From assembly GCA_019009955.1 (NCBI GenBank), contig CM032231.1, forward strand, positions 45,019,501 to 45,083,500: a stretch of DNA of 64,000 nucleotides. The letters are read 5' to 3'. A program made the translations under genes and the position numbers. Positions 35,865-47,190 of this stretch are shown here, one piece after another (position 1 is the first letter of the stretch; the number at the start of each line of letters is the position of its first letter). Below the pieces are notes generated by a model. That model was not told where the DNA came from, ran no database searches, and saw nothing but the letters and a program-made list of their open reading frames with translations. The DNA comes from Riptortus pedestris (Eukaryota > Arthropoda > Insecta > Hemiptera > Alydidae).

Positions 35865-37096
35865 CCCTCATCTCCTACGGTTGGGTCGGATCCGACCGGG
35901 GTGCCGGTTCCCCCTAGTCAAAAAATCGCCTGGCTTCCCCGACTACTCCATGGTCCTAGGTACCCTCCTCTCCAATAGTGCCTGGGAGTCTGACAAGTCC
36001 ACTTCCCTCAGGTAAGTGTCCTCTCCTCATTATTAACCATTCGGTCAGATCCGACCCACCGTAGGAAATAAGTTAGGGGTCGGATCCGACCCACCGTAGG
36101 TTCTATGCTTTAGATTTTTTCATGATTATTTCTACATTCCCATAAGAATGCACGATTTTTTTTTAGAATGACATTCAATAAAATTTTCACGACCCCGGAA
36201 GAAATTTTGGAGGAGTTTCGACGCCAAGAGAATGAAGACATGTTGGAAGAAAACGAGGATAGTACAACCGAGCAGGAAGATGAGATATTACACAACGTTG
36301 TGATTTATTTGATGCTGATGAGAGTGATGATGAGTGTAGATTGAAAAATGACCAGGTTTTTGACGATGATGAGAGAAATTTCGATTTCGGCAAGGATGGG
36401 AAAACCCACTGGACCGATAAGCTGATGCGATCAAAATTATCCAGAGTTCTTGCAATCAATGTGGTCAGAAGAAATCCTGGCCCATGAGGAGAAGCAAGAG
36501 GCATCACGGATATTTTGAAACTGTTTTTACTTTTCATTGATGAAGAAATAAGTGATGTTGTAAAGCGGCATTCATTTACCGGCGATGTTTCGTATATTTC
36601 ATTTCAAATAATGAAGAATTTAAAACCTTTCTTGGCCTCCTTTATTTGAGTGACACATTGAAAAATTCCACCCTGAATACCAAGGAAATGTTTTCCCAAA
36701 TTTATGGTCCACCCATGTTTCGATGTACTATGTCCCGAGCACGATTTGAATTTATCCTCGAGAAATGCAGGTTTGACGACAAGACAACAATTTTTCTTGA
36801 ATTTAATTCTCACTTTTGTTCCTTTATGGTGTATTTTTTTTTTTTTATAATTCAAGAATATAGCTTTAAGAGACTGTCAAAATTTAGTCAAAAGACAATG
36901 AAGACTGATATAAGTATCAATGTTAACTTTTTTAAAGTAAATAAAAATATTTATTTTTTTAGTTTTTAATCAATATTTATCCTTTTCCTGCATAATTAAT
37001 GATTTCTTTAATGATTACACCCTTCAGGAGCCAGCATGGTCTGATCCGACCCACTGTAGGGAATGTGGGAGGAAGAACCACCGTAGGAGACGAGGG
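35865..37096 (+). mobile_element. PB-B, piggyBac element with transposase remains
   Basis: TTAA at 35861-35864 and 37097-37100. Left end CCCTCATCTCCTACGG, right end CCGTAGGAGACGAGGG: 16-bp inverted repeats with one mismatch. A subterminal motif built on GGTCGGATCCGACC and CCGTAGG occurs at 35883-35897, 36042-36065, 36077-36100 and 37038-37061. The empty site is present at about 21950-21969. It carries the N-terminal part of a transposase but no DDE core. Confidence 0.93.
36168..36969 (+). pseudogene. piggyBac transposase, N-terminal part, frameshifted and truncated
   Basis: ATG at 36168 opens MTFNKIFTTPEEILEEF and an acidic stretch to about 36297. A shift then leads to LFDADESDDE and a segment with THWTDKLMRSKLSRVLAINV; another shift leads to TLKNSTLNTKEMFS, GPPMFRCTMSRARFEFIL and CRFDDKTT (ending about 36789). 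The GP-x-F-R-x-TMSR-x-RFEF-L and FDDKTT blocks are the conserved N-terminal signature of DDE_Tnp_1_7 (piggyBac) transposases, which excise at TTAA sites. After this the frame becomes low-complexity and stops at 36967. The catalytic aspartates and the cysteine-rich tail are missing, so the copy cannot make a functional enzyme. Confidence 0.85.
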
Positions 37097-37151
37097 TTAA
37101 TATCCTAATCGCTTGAAATATCATGAAGGAGAACGTCTGTTGGGTCCGCTA

Positions 37152-37153
<2 letters not shown>

Positions 37154-37190
<37 letters not shown>

Positions 37191-37604
37191 TAATTAGTAC
37201 TGAATATACGAAAACACATTGTAACATAATTGTAGCAAAAATGATGACTTCATACATTTATGTATGACATGACATTACTATCGTGACACAGCCAGTTTTC
37301 CAGATGGTAACACCCTGCAATATTGTACGGCCATGAGGAATGCTTGGTTCCATGTATTGTATTGTAGCTTTCAAGTTACAAGGCTTTGAGCTCAGGCACC
37401 TGAGGAATCTGTTCCCCGTCATGGCTCATTGGTTGAAGAGCCAAAGATGTTTACTAATCCAGATGGATATGGCCAGATACACAGAACAAAGGAATTATTA
37501 AAATAATAATAATAATTAAAATAGGAGAAAAAACCTTGATTTTATTCAACATCTGACGCTTCGCCCTGGGCCATTTGTAATTAATGAATTCGGCTTATAA
37601 CTAC
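37154..37604. other. (TA)n and short unique DNA
   Basis: (TA)n about 37152-37188, then DNA without recognisable features. Confidence 0.5.
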
Positions 37605-38627
37605 ACTAGCTCATTTGTTAATAATAAAATTAATTTTTTATGTAAGACTTCACTGTCCTCCATATTGTCATATTTCCCGTTTCCTGTGCATTATGCATAG
37701 ATTTAAATTACTAAGGACAAAATATTATAATAATATATTATAATTAGAATTAATTATTCCAGGTGAGGTACCTGGTAGTTCATATTGAAAAGAATTGTTG
37801 AGCAAATTTCTCTAAATAACAAAATAAACCACTTTTGTTAAGTGCATATTTACCGAAACCCCAATAGGAAACAAAATATCACTATTTTTAATTTCAGGTC
37901 TCCCTTACAACCCCCCGTACTGCCCCTCCCTAGAAATGTTAGTATGGCTTATTATAAGGAAGGCGTTAGTGCTAATACACATACCGAGTTTTATTTATTT
38001 CGGTTGGATCTTTTGTCCCAAATAAAACTGTTCACTTCCGCTATAGGTTTTAGCGTATATCTCGTTTATAATTCGGTATACGAAAAATGTGTATATAACA
38101 AAAAATAACTCTAAATAACAAAATAAACAACTTTTGTTATGTTTATATTTGCCGAAAAATCAATAGGAAACGAAATATCGCTATTTTTAATTTCTTGCTT
38201 CCCTTATAACCCCTATTCCTGCCCGTCCCTAGAAATGTTGGTAGGGCTTGTTATAATGAAAGCGTTAGTGCTAATACATTTACCGAGTTTTATTTATTTC
38301 GGTTGGGTCTTTTGTCCCAAATAAAATTGTTCACTTCCGCTACAGGTTTTAGCGTATATCTCGTTTATAAATCGGTATACGAAAAAAGTGTATATAACAA
38401 ACGTTACTCTAAATAACAAAATAAACAACTTTTGATATGTTCATAATTGCCGAAAAACCAATAGGAAACGAAATATCGCTATTTTTAATTTCTGGCTTCT
38501 CTTATAACCCCCACTCCTGTTCGTCTCAGAGGATATTAATATAGCCTGAACTCTAAGTTGGGTTCGTAGTAATATACATACCAAGTTTCATAAAATTCGG
38601 TTCAGCCGTTTATGCGTGAAAAGGATG
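37605..38627 (+). mobile_element. Family C element with deleted head
   Basis: ACTAGCTCA is joined directly to TTTGTTAATAATAAAATTAA, so about 130 bp of head is missing. GGTGAGGTACCTGGTAGTTC near 37763, then three 297-bp-type units (about 37810, 38095, 38395) and the tail TTCATAAAATTCGGTTCAGC near 38585. Confidence 0.75.
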
Positions 38628-38635
38628 TTAAGTAC

Positions 38636-38873
38636 ATTTTTCTATTATCTTGATTATTAACTGAGATATTGGCGTTTTTTTAGTTTTCGGTACTGGGTAA
38701 ACCCCCACTCCTACTCATCTCATATTAACAATATTCCATTATGTTATGAAGCACTTTATTTGAGGATTAAATACCAAATTTTGTTCTCATTGAACTTTTA
38801 CATTTTGAGATAAATGCAAAAACGTGACGCTCGTGGGAAACCTGCTGAGTAACGCAGCCCCTACGTGGCGGAC
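38636..38873 (-). mobile_element. HINE long-subtype 5' end
   Basis: Runs from TTCTATTATCTTGATTATTA to CAGCCCCTACGTGGCGGAC. The ATIR is changed (GGGAAACCTGCTGAG). The 3' part is absent; the junction is with family C. Confidence 0.72.
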
Positions 38874-39045
38874 TTTTTTCTTTTTTACTTTCGAAAAGTG
38901 TATTTTTTTATAAATTGTGAACTTTTTATTTCCAAGTTATTATACGTTATTAGAACCTGTCCATTAAAACTCCATTAATGATTGAGTTGTTTATGCATAC
39001 CTGTATGTATAAAAGTAAAATGTATTTGTATAGAAGCCATATGCA

Positions 39046-39092
<47 letters not shown>

Positions 39093-39141
39093 ATATAGTA
39101 CATATGGCTAATTTATAGTTACATATTACTTTCCTGTAATC

Positions 39142-39209
<68 letters not shown>

Positions 39210-39250
39210 TACATATGGCTAATTTATAGTTACATATTACTTTCCTGTAA

Positions 39251-39325
<75 letters not shown>

Positions 39326-39436
39326 GTATATAATATAGTACATATGGCTCATTTATAGTTACATATTACTTTCCTGTAATCTATATATATGTATATAAAT
39401 GTATATAATATAGTACATATGGCTAATTTATAGTTA

Positions 39437-40282
39437 TATGCATGACCCTTTGACAGAAAAAATGAGACAGTTACTTACAAGACTTAAACAAAATAATATA
39501 CACATACACTTTTGCTGGATCAAAGGGCATTCGGGAATTTTGGGAAACGATCTCGCTGATTTATCTGCAAAATCAGCGTCAAAAGATACCAAAATTCCAG
39601 AATGCTACAACAAAATAACAAAATCACACTTAAAAACACAATTACTTACTGACACAATTAACACATGGCAACAGAATTGGAATACGACTATGAAAGGACA
39701 ACATTTAAAGATATTTATTCCAGACATTAAAGAGTACTTAGGACAAAAATTAATATCAACAGACTTTTACTTGACACAATTATTAACTGGACACGGAACA
39801 ACAAATTCTTACTTTAATCGTTTTGGCCTAACAGATCAACCAAACTGTTACTGCGACTTAACTACTGAACAGACATACAGACACTTGCTCTATGACTGCA
39901 AACTATTAACGGACCAAAGAGAAGACTTTAAATCCCTATTAAAATGCCGACAAGAAAATTGGCCTGTTGAGGAAAAACTATTATTTTATAAACATAATAA
40001 ACCATTAAAAAAGTTTGCTGAAGAAATGTATGACTTCTTGAACTATTTGAAACTGAAATACAGTTAAATTAATTATTCAGCATTGAATCCAAATTTTGTT
40101 TTAGTTTTTCTTTTCTTTGTTGTATATAATTTTATTGTATAAATATTTTATGTTATTATAGTTTAAAAAAAAAAATGTTATGTATCAAGCACACGTTATG
40201 TACTAATTATTGTACGGGACGTGTGGCTAATAAACTCCCTTCCTGTAGGGTTACTTCAGGAAGGAAATAAATAAAAAAAAAA
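39437..40282 (+). mobile_element. 5'-truncated non-LTR retrotransposon (R1/I-like) 3' end
   Basis: The satellite core is cut after ATTTATAGTTA; the LINE runs to an A-tail (about 40273-40282), after which (TA)n and satellite resume. It contains the end of the ORF, then a 3' UTR with hairpin CCTTCCTG / CAGGAAGG (40238-40245, 40257-40264) just before the tail. Confidence 0.88.
39438..40067 (+). pseudogene. LINE ORF2 C-terminus: RNase H end and CCHC tail
   Basis: The 209-codon frame begins inside an RNase H domain: WIKGHSGILGNDLADLSAK (about residues 28-46) is the final RNase H motif, with the aspartate of LADL kept. Then comes ASKDTKIPECYNKITKSHLK, a helical stretch, and the C-terminal zinc-binding-like motif CYCDLTTEQTYRHLLYDC (about residues 138-155). 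This order (RT, RNase H, CCHC-like tail) is seen in R1-, I- and jockey-like LINEs. It is open to its natural stop, yet the RT, endonuclease and most of RNase H are missing by 5' truncation. It is homologous to the minus-strand element at 54940-57655 (both have ASKDT-x2-PECYNKI). Confidence 0.88.
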
Positions 40283-40349
40283 TATATATATATATGTATA
40301 TAATATAGTACATATGGCTAATTTATAGTTACATATTACTTTCCTGTAA

Positions 40350-40401
<52 letters not shown>

Positions 40402-40448
40402 ATATAGTACATATGGCTAATTTATAGTTACATATTACTTTCCTGTAA

Positions 40449-40496
<48 letters not shown>

Positions 40497-40543
40497 ATAT
40501 AGTACATATGCCTAATTTATAGTTACATATTACTTTCCTGTAA

Positions 40544-40584
<41 letters not shown>

Positions 40585-40643
40585 TATATGTCTATAATAT
40601 AGTAAATATCGCTAATATATAGTTAAATATTACTTTCCTGTAA

Positions 40644-40695
<52 letters not shown>

Positions 40696-40736
40696 TACAT
40701 ATGGCTAATTTATAGTTACATATTACTTTCCTGTAA

Positions 40737-40777
<41 letters not shown>

Positions 40778-40844
40778 GTATATAATATAGTACATATGGC
40801 TAATTTATAGTTACATATTACTTTCCTGTAATCTAAATATATAT

Positions 40845-41055
40845 ACTGCTCAAAAATGAATAGGGATATTGGTTATTTTTTCTTATCCTATTAATTTTAA
40901 TTAAATCGGTCTTAATTAAATTTCTTTTTTATGGGGGAAAAAGACAATAATTTCTAATAAATATTAATGATATTTATAATAATAATAATAAAAAAATATG
41001 CTAGGTCCCATACATAACACAAAACACCCAATATCCCTATTCATTTTTGAGCAGT
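40845..41055. mobile_element. 211-bp Tc1/mariner-like MITE, copy 1
   Basis: Inverted ends ACTGCTCAAAAATGAATAGG then GATATTGG, and the mirror CCAATATCCC then TATTCATTTTTGAGCAGT. ACTGCTCAAAA-type ends are typical of Tc1/mariner relatives, which insert at TA; the (TA)n host hides the duplication. No coding capacity. Confidence 0.8.
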
Positions 41056-41119
41056 TTATATAAATGTATTTAATATAGTACATATGGCTAATTTATAGTT
41101 ACATATTACTTTCCTGTAA

Positions 41120-41158
<39 letters not shown>

Positions 41159-41212
41159 GTATATAATATAGTACATATGGCTAATTTATAGTTACATATT
41201 ACTTTCCTGTAA

Positions 41213-41268
<56 letters not shown>

Positions 41269-41478
41269 ATATAGTACATATGGCTAATTTATAGTTACAT
41301 ATTACTTTCCTGTAATCTATATATATATATATATATATAAATGTATATAATATAGTACATATGGCTAATTTATAGTTACATATTACTTTCCTGTAATCTA
41401 TATATATATATGTATATAATGTAGTACATATGGCTAATTTATAGTTACATATTACTTTCCTGTAATCTAAATATATAT

Positions 41479-41689
41479 ACTGCTCAAAAATGAATAGGGA
41501 TATTGGTTATTTTTTCTTATCCTATTAATTTTAATTAAATCGATCTTAATTAAATTTCTTTTTTATGGGGGAAAAAGACAATAATTTCTAATAAATATTA
41601 ATGATATTTATAATAATAATAATAAAAAAATATGCTAGGTCCCATACATAACACAAAACAGCCAATATCCCTATTCATTTTTGAGCAGT
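41479..41689. mobile_element. 211-bp Tc1/mariner-like MITE, copy 2
   Basis: Same length as copy 1, 634 bp downstream, with very few differences (for example ACAGCCAATATCC for ACACCCAATATCC). Both flanks match those of copy 1: CCTGTAATCTAAATATATAT on the left, TTATATAAATGTATTTAATA on the right. This indicates that the pair arose by duplication of a satellite block and not by two insertions. Confidence 0.85.
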
Positions 41690-41753
41690 TTATATAAATG
41701 TATTTAATATAGTACATATGGCTAATTTATAGTTACATATTACTTTCCTGTAA

Positions 41754-41826
<73 letters not shown>

Positions 41827-41880
41827 GTATATAATATAGTACATATGGCTAATTTATAGTTACATATTACTTTCCTGTAA

Positions 41881-41925
<45 letters not shown>

Positions 41926-42062
41926 GTATATAATATAGTACATATGGCTAATTTATAGTTACATATTACTTTCCTGTAATCTATATATATATATATATAT
42001 ATATAAATGTATATAATATACTACATATGGCTAATTTATAGTTACATATTACTTTCCTGTAA

Positions 42063-42182
<120 letters not shown>

Positions 42183-42312
42183 ATATAGTACATATGGCTA
42201 ATTTATAGTTACATATTACTTTCCTGTAATCTATATATATATATATATAAATGTATATAATATAGTACATATGGCTCATTTATAGTTACATATTACTTTC
42301 CTGTAATCTATA

Positions 42313-42355
<43 letters not shown>

Positions 42356-42370
42356 GTATATAATATAGTA

Positions 42371-43174
42371 CTAGAACAGGAGTGGGGGTTATGAGGGTGG
42401 TGTGAAATATAAAATCACTATATTTCGTAATCTATCCATTTTTCGTCAAACTTGCATATAACAAAAGTTGTTTGTTTTGTTATTCAAAGTAACTTTTGTT
42501 ATATTTACTTTTGCCGTATAACAAAGTTTGAATGCGGTAAACATGAAAAACTATAGAAGGGGTCTATAATGTTATAGGACACGAAAAACTAAATTGAAAT
42601 CAACGAAACTCCGTATTTTTGACTGTAGGAGCTGTTTAGTGTCACAGGTGCAACCTTCCCTAAGGGTTATTTACCCGCCACAGGTAGTCAGTGTTGCCAA
42701 AAAAAATAAAAGAATTAATTAGGATAAATCTACTGGGCTACACTGCCGGTAACCAGACAATAGACTACCCTTTTTTCAGTGTGTATTCAATCTATCTCGT
42801 GTGCACGTGCTCTCTGCTAATGAACAGAATTAACAGTCTTTAATTTGATTTTTTATCGGTTTTTTTTTATTAGAAAAGTTTTTATATTTATTATTTAATT
42901 TATCTTTATTTCTGCAGTATAGTGCGTTATTTTAATTTTGGAGCACTTATTATTTTTTTATACCTCGTGCTCTAAATGACTACATGTTATATTAACGTTA
43001 TTAGGAACAAACGGGAGTGGGGGTTGTTAGGGAGGCATCAAATGAAAAAAAACATCATATTTCATGACAAAAGATGTTTTATTTGATATTTAGAGTAACT
43101 TTCCTTATATAAATCTTTATCATAATTTAGTATTTTAGTTGGTGGCGTAGCAACGCGCGCAGGGTACAGCTAGT
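42371..43174 (-). mobile_element. Family C-related element
   Basis: One minus-strand unit (AACAAAAGTTGTTTGTTTTG near 42461-42480) followed by diverged sequence, ending GTAGCAACGCGCGCAGGGTA then CAGCTAGT. The terminal CTAGCTGTACCCTGCGCGC replaces the CTAGCTCAGATACCCGGC of other copies, so this is a distinct subfamily. Confidence 0.6.
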
Positions 43175-44244
43175 ATCATATAAAAGTTAATATTCATAGG
43201 AACCATTTGCTTTCAGCATGACTGTGCACTCAAGAAATCTGTTCAGAATTACATACATTTAAAAACTTCATGCCTTAATTTATTCACTTCGGTAGTAATA
43301 AGTATTTTAATTTCACAATTTTTAGAGAAATGTTTTGTGAGCAGCACATATGACTTTAGGACGGACTGAAGCTTACTGCTATATAATAAAATAAGTCCAT
43401 TTTAATTCAGTGGTGCATTAGTACATTTTTAAAGATTCCCCTCTTTTCTAATAGATTAGTTTTATTTCTCAGCAAAGCATATGAGAACCATCGATATATA
43501 ATTTTTTTTTTCCCGTTTTAGACCATGTTTCCTACTGCTGGTCTTTGGAAGCCGTCCAAAAGACTGTTTTTCTATATTTTCCTCTGGGCTTCTTTTTCTT
43601 ATATATTTTGTTTGTCTTCTATAGGAAACAGATTCCCAGCCAGACTAAGCACCGAATATTATAAGTTATGAAAAACGTTTGGCAATTTTTCCAATAGTTA
43701 ATAATTATAAAATTTCCTCTGAGAGAAGCATTTTTCACTCATTAAAGGATTTCACTTGATAAATACATCTCCTCTTGCAATCACTAGTTAATCGTTTTTT
43801 TTTTTTTTTTACCTAATATTGGGGAATCCATGAGTAAGAGTAGAATAATTACGGTACTTCTCTTCAGTTACCAAGGTTTATAAATTTATCTTTTAATGGA
43901 AATATTTTTGTACTATTTATATATTAGCGCTTTTATTGTAATAAGTTATAAGTTCATTATACAATAGATAGCACGGTTGGCAATCCTGAACTTATATTTT
44001 TATTACAATATCTCTGTTTTCCGATTTTATAAATGAAATGAACTAAGCAGATTGTTTTAAAATAAATTTATGTGTTTCGAAAATAAAATAACAGGACTGA
44101 TAGTCCATGCAGGAATATGTTTCTTTAGCTGTTTTTGTATGTCTATAGTCTGTCTATGATATTCTAAAGCTGAGGAAAATATTAATTATTCTTATTTAAT
44201 GTTTTTTTTTGTCAAGTTTAATTTTCATGTTCTTATTTCTTATA
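43175..44244. other. Unique A+T-rich DNA
   Basis: Several T-runs (43502-43512, 43795-43810); no frame or repeat recognised. Confidence 0.5.
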
Positions 44245-44373
44245 AATAAAAATTGTTAAAAAGTTTTGACAAAATGCACTTATAATACAAATGTGCATGG
44301 GATGTGCCGAAAATAAAATTCCTCCACATAGGGTTACTATGTAGAGGAAATAGGTAATATTAAAGAAAAAAAA
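44245..44373 (+). mobile_element. LINE 3' UTR fragment with terminal hairpin
   Basis: AATAAAATTCC leads into TTCCTCCACATAG / CTATGTAGAGGAA (44319-44331, 44337-44349) around GGTTA, then GTAATATTAAAG and an A-tail at about 44363-44373. The same arrangement (stem, GGGTTAC loop, A-tail) ends the LINE at 39437-40282, although stem sequences differ. Confidence 0.6.
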
Positions 44374-44544
44374 CCTAAGCTGATTTCCCAACTACTGAAA
44401 TGACTCACTTATTAACATCCCGTTCTCTGTTTCTTCCATAATAAGAATGATATGTAATCAGAGTTTGATTCTAAGCTGGAAATGAATTATACTCTGATAT
44501 AAGTTATGTTGGTTCAGTATTGTTTGGGTGCGTGTGGGAGTTAG

Positions 44545-44825
44545 CTGAAGACCGAAAAAATTGCAAATAACTCCGTTAATATTCTTGTTAGAGAAAAATG
44601 GGAGGTATTCATTACATTGCCGACAGTTTTATTTATACAGCATTTTTCGCCGTGAACCATAATAAGGGAGATTAGCATGATTTGGTATTTTACTCCATCT
44701 ATTATCAACTCCAATTTAGCCCTCTCTGATTTCGGTTATTAACGTTTTCAACAGTTGATTTTACACAAAACGGTTAATATCGAGTAGGATATTGAAGAAA
44801 TAAGCATTGAGACTTATAGAGCCCT
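44545..44825 (+). mobile_element. Diverged HINE fragment
   Basis: GTTAGCTGAAGACCGAAAAA, AACTCCGTTAATATTC, TTTCGGTTATTAACG and AACGGTTAATATCGAGTAGG follow the HINE body order. Both ends are missing. Confidence 0.5.
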
Positions 44826-45372
44826 CCCAAGTCTGTCTGCTTGAATGATCCCATCAGCCTAATAGTTCATTAACAAACTTCATTCACTGAATCTTTCCAT
44901 TCCCCCTTCATTCAATGAGCATTTTGAGCAGTTAAATATATATATATATATATATATTGTTAAGAGGGAGATGTGATAAACACTATGAAGCATCCTTTTG
45001 GCCCAATGAGAGCAATTCAGCGTTTATGCAACTCAGGCGTTTTGGCGCTGAATTCTGAAAATAAAATGATGATACAGTTTATACAATCGTGAACAATATC
45101 TTCCTCTACCTCCTAAATTCTCAAGGGTATTACGTAAGACTAGAATGAGAACTGTAACCTGAGGTACGGATATAGACTGAGTATTATCTTCAAGGATGAA
45201 GCTCCAGAAACTAGGCTCCAGTAACTTTCCCCAAGACTATGCAGAGCTATTATCCCCAATGCCTCTATAAACGAGAACAACTAGGTCATCACCGGTTTTT
45301 CCAGCTGCGAAAAATGTCTCCTTACCAGTTACATATAAAGACAATTAGTGCAGTATTTTTCAGTGGATTTAC

Positions 45373-45450
45373 TTTAAGGGAAATCAGCTATTACAGTTAC
45401 AACTCATGTTGCAAGTTTCGAAAATTGTTTTCAAATGTGCATCTGTCTAT

Positions 45451-45530
<80 letters not shown>
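45373..45530 (-). mobile_element. HINE 3' fragment joined to (TA)n(GT)n
   Basis: TTAAGGGAAATCAGCTATTA to ATGTGCATCTGTCTATGGA, then (TA)n about 45456-45497 and (GT)n about 45498-45531. Confidence 0.65.
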
Positions 45531-45535
<5 letters not shown>

Positions 45536-45720
45536 GTGAGTGCCAAGGTACCCGGCTTCGCTCGGGAAATCATTTGAGACGAAAAGATTTTATTTTGTTT
45601 TTGGCAATGCTTCTATGTGTAGAACTGCTCTTCCCGTTTAGGCGCACTTTTCCCCGTAAGGGTCCCTTGGGCGACTTATGGAAGAAAAAAAAAATTAGGT
45701 TTGAAGAATAAATGAAAATA
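45536..45720 (+). mobile_element. Family C-like head
   Basis: GGTACCCGGCTTCGCTCGGG, AAATCATTTGAGACG and GGCAATGCTTCTATGTG parallel the family C head (ACCCGGCTTCGCCCGGGAAT, GGCAAGGCTTTACTTTG). No units follow. It directly abuts a microsatellite, like the other heads. Confidence 0.55.
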
Positions 45721-45755
45721 AGACTTTAATCATTCCCTCTCCACTAAAATAAACT

Positions 45756-45907
45756 AAAATACGCACGTTATAGATGATATTTAATTATAATAAATGCTAT
45801 CCATGATTATGATTTGAATTATTCACGGTGTGTCAAACGAATAATTCAAATAATAATCATGGATAGCATTTATTATAATTAAATATCATCTATAATGTAC
45901 GTATTTT
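45756..45907. repeat. Near-perfect 69-bp-stem hairpin
   Basis: Left arm 45756-45824, loop 45825-45838 (ACGGTGTGTCAAAC), right arm 45839-45907. By eye there are three mismatches in 69 pairs. No target duplication or relation to other repeats was found. Confidence 0.9.
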
Positions 45908-45918
45908 GTATATACGAT

Positions 45919-46521
45919 CTAGCTAATATACCCGGCAATTCCCGGGAAATCATCGTTGACTGACTAATGATTGTATTTTTATAGAAAATCGTTGAAAAAC
46001 CAATTGGAATCGGAATATCACAATTTTTCATTTGAGGCCTCCCTCATAACTCCCACTCCCGTTTGGACCTAAAAATTTTAATATATCTTATAATCATGGA
46101 AGAATTAATGCTAATTCACATTCCGAGTTTTTTTTTAGTTTGGTTAAATAGTTAGTGCCCAACAAAATTGTTGGCCCCCGCTCTAGTTTTTACTGTATAT
46201 CTCGTTTATTCTTTGTTATACGACAGAAATGAATATAACAAAAGTTATTTTAAAAAAACAAAATAAACAACTTGTGTCTTGTGCATATATGCAGAAAAAC
46301 CAATGGAAAACGAAATACCGTTATTTTTAATTTCAGGCCCTCCTTACAATCCCCACTTCTGCCCGTCCATAGAAATGTTAGAATAGCTTATTATAATAAA
46401 GGCGTTAGTGCTAATACGCATACCGAGTTTTATTGAGTTCGGTTGAGTCTTTTGTGCCAAATAAAATTGTTCACTTCCGCTATAGGTTTTAGCGTATATC
46501 TCGTTTATAATTCGTTATACG

Positions 46522-46566
<45 letters not shown>

Positions 46567-46890
46567 CAAAAGTTACTCTAAATAACAAAATAAACAACTT
46601 TTGTTTACATTTGTCGAAAAACCAATAGGAAACGAAATATCACTATTTTTAATTTTAGGCCTCCCATATAACCCCCACTCCTGTTTGTCTCAGAGAATAT
46701 TAATATAGCCTAAAGACTAAGTTGGGTTAGTAGTAATATACATACCAAGTTTCATAAAATTCGGTTCAGCCGTTTTTGTGTGAAAAGGTAACAAACAAAC
46801 AAATAAACAAACAGACACGAAAGAAACAAAATGCAGTTATGGTGTCTATGACATGTGAAACGAAAAGTTATCGTGAAATTTCGAGAAAAA
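45919..46890 (+). mobile_element. Family C element
   Basis: Begins CTAGCTAATATACCCGGCAA, has about three diverged 297-bp-type units (one carries (TA)n at 46527-46563 in place of the usual TGTATATAACA) and the full tail TTCATAAAATTCGGTTCAGC, AAACAAACAAATAAACAAAC, GACATGTGAAACGAAAAGTT then ATCGTG. Confidence 0.72.
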
Positions 46891-46907
46891 AAAATCAATG
46901 TACAGAC

Positions 46908-46957
<50 letters not shown>

Positions 46958-46959
<2 letters not shown>

Positions 46960-47190
46960 TAGCAGACCCGACAGACTTTGTCCTGCATGATATTTCAATC
47001 GATTAGGATATCAAATTTGATGATACAATGTTTACAACAATTGCTAATTTTAATAACACAAAAAACAACGTTTGTTATGTGCACGTTTGCCTAAAAACAA
47101 ATAGAAAATGAAATATCACGATTCTTTTATTCAGGCCTCCCATATAAACCCCACTCCCGTTCGAGCCTAAAACATTTAACGTTTATCCAT
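46958..47190 (+). mobile_element. Family D element, one end only
   Basis: Directly after (TA)n (about 46910-46957): CTAGCAGACCCGACAGACTT, TGTCCTGCATGATATTTCAA, CGATTAGGATATCAAATTTG, then AAATAGAAAATGAAATATC and CCCACTCCCGTTCG. The other end was not found. Confidence 0.7.

Larger units (their letters stand above)
35303..37153 (-). mobile_element. Family D element interrupted by PB-B
   Basis: Left part 35303-35864 begins AATTCTACTGTACCTGTGTT; the right part 37097-37153 ends CTTGAAATATCATGAAGGAG then AACGTCTGTTGGGTCCGCTAGT. (TA)n lies on both sides. Without the 1.23-kb piggyBac insertion the length is about 620 bp, similar to 21461-22010. Confidence 0.78.
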
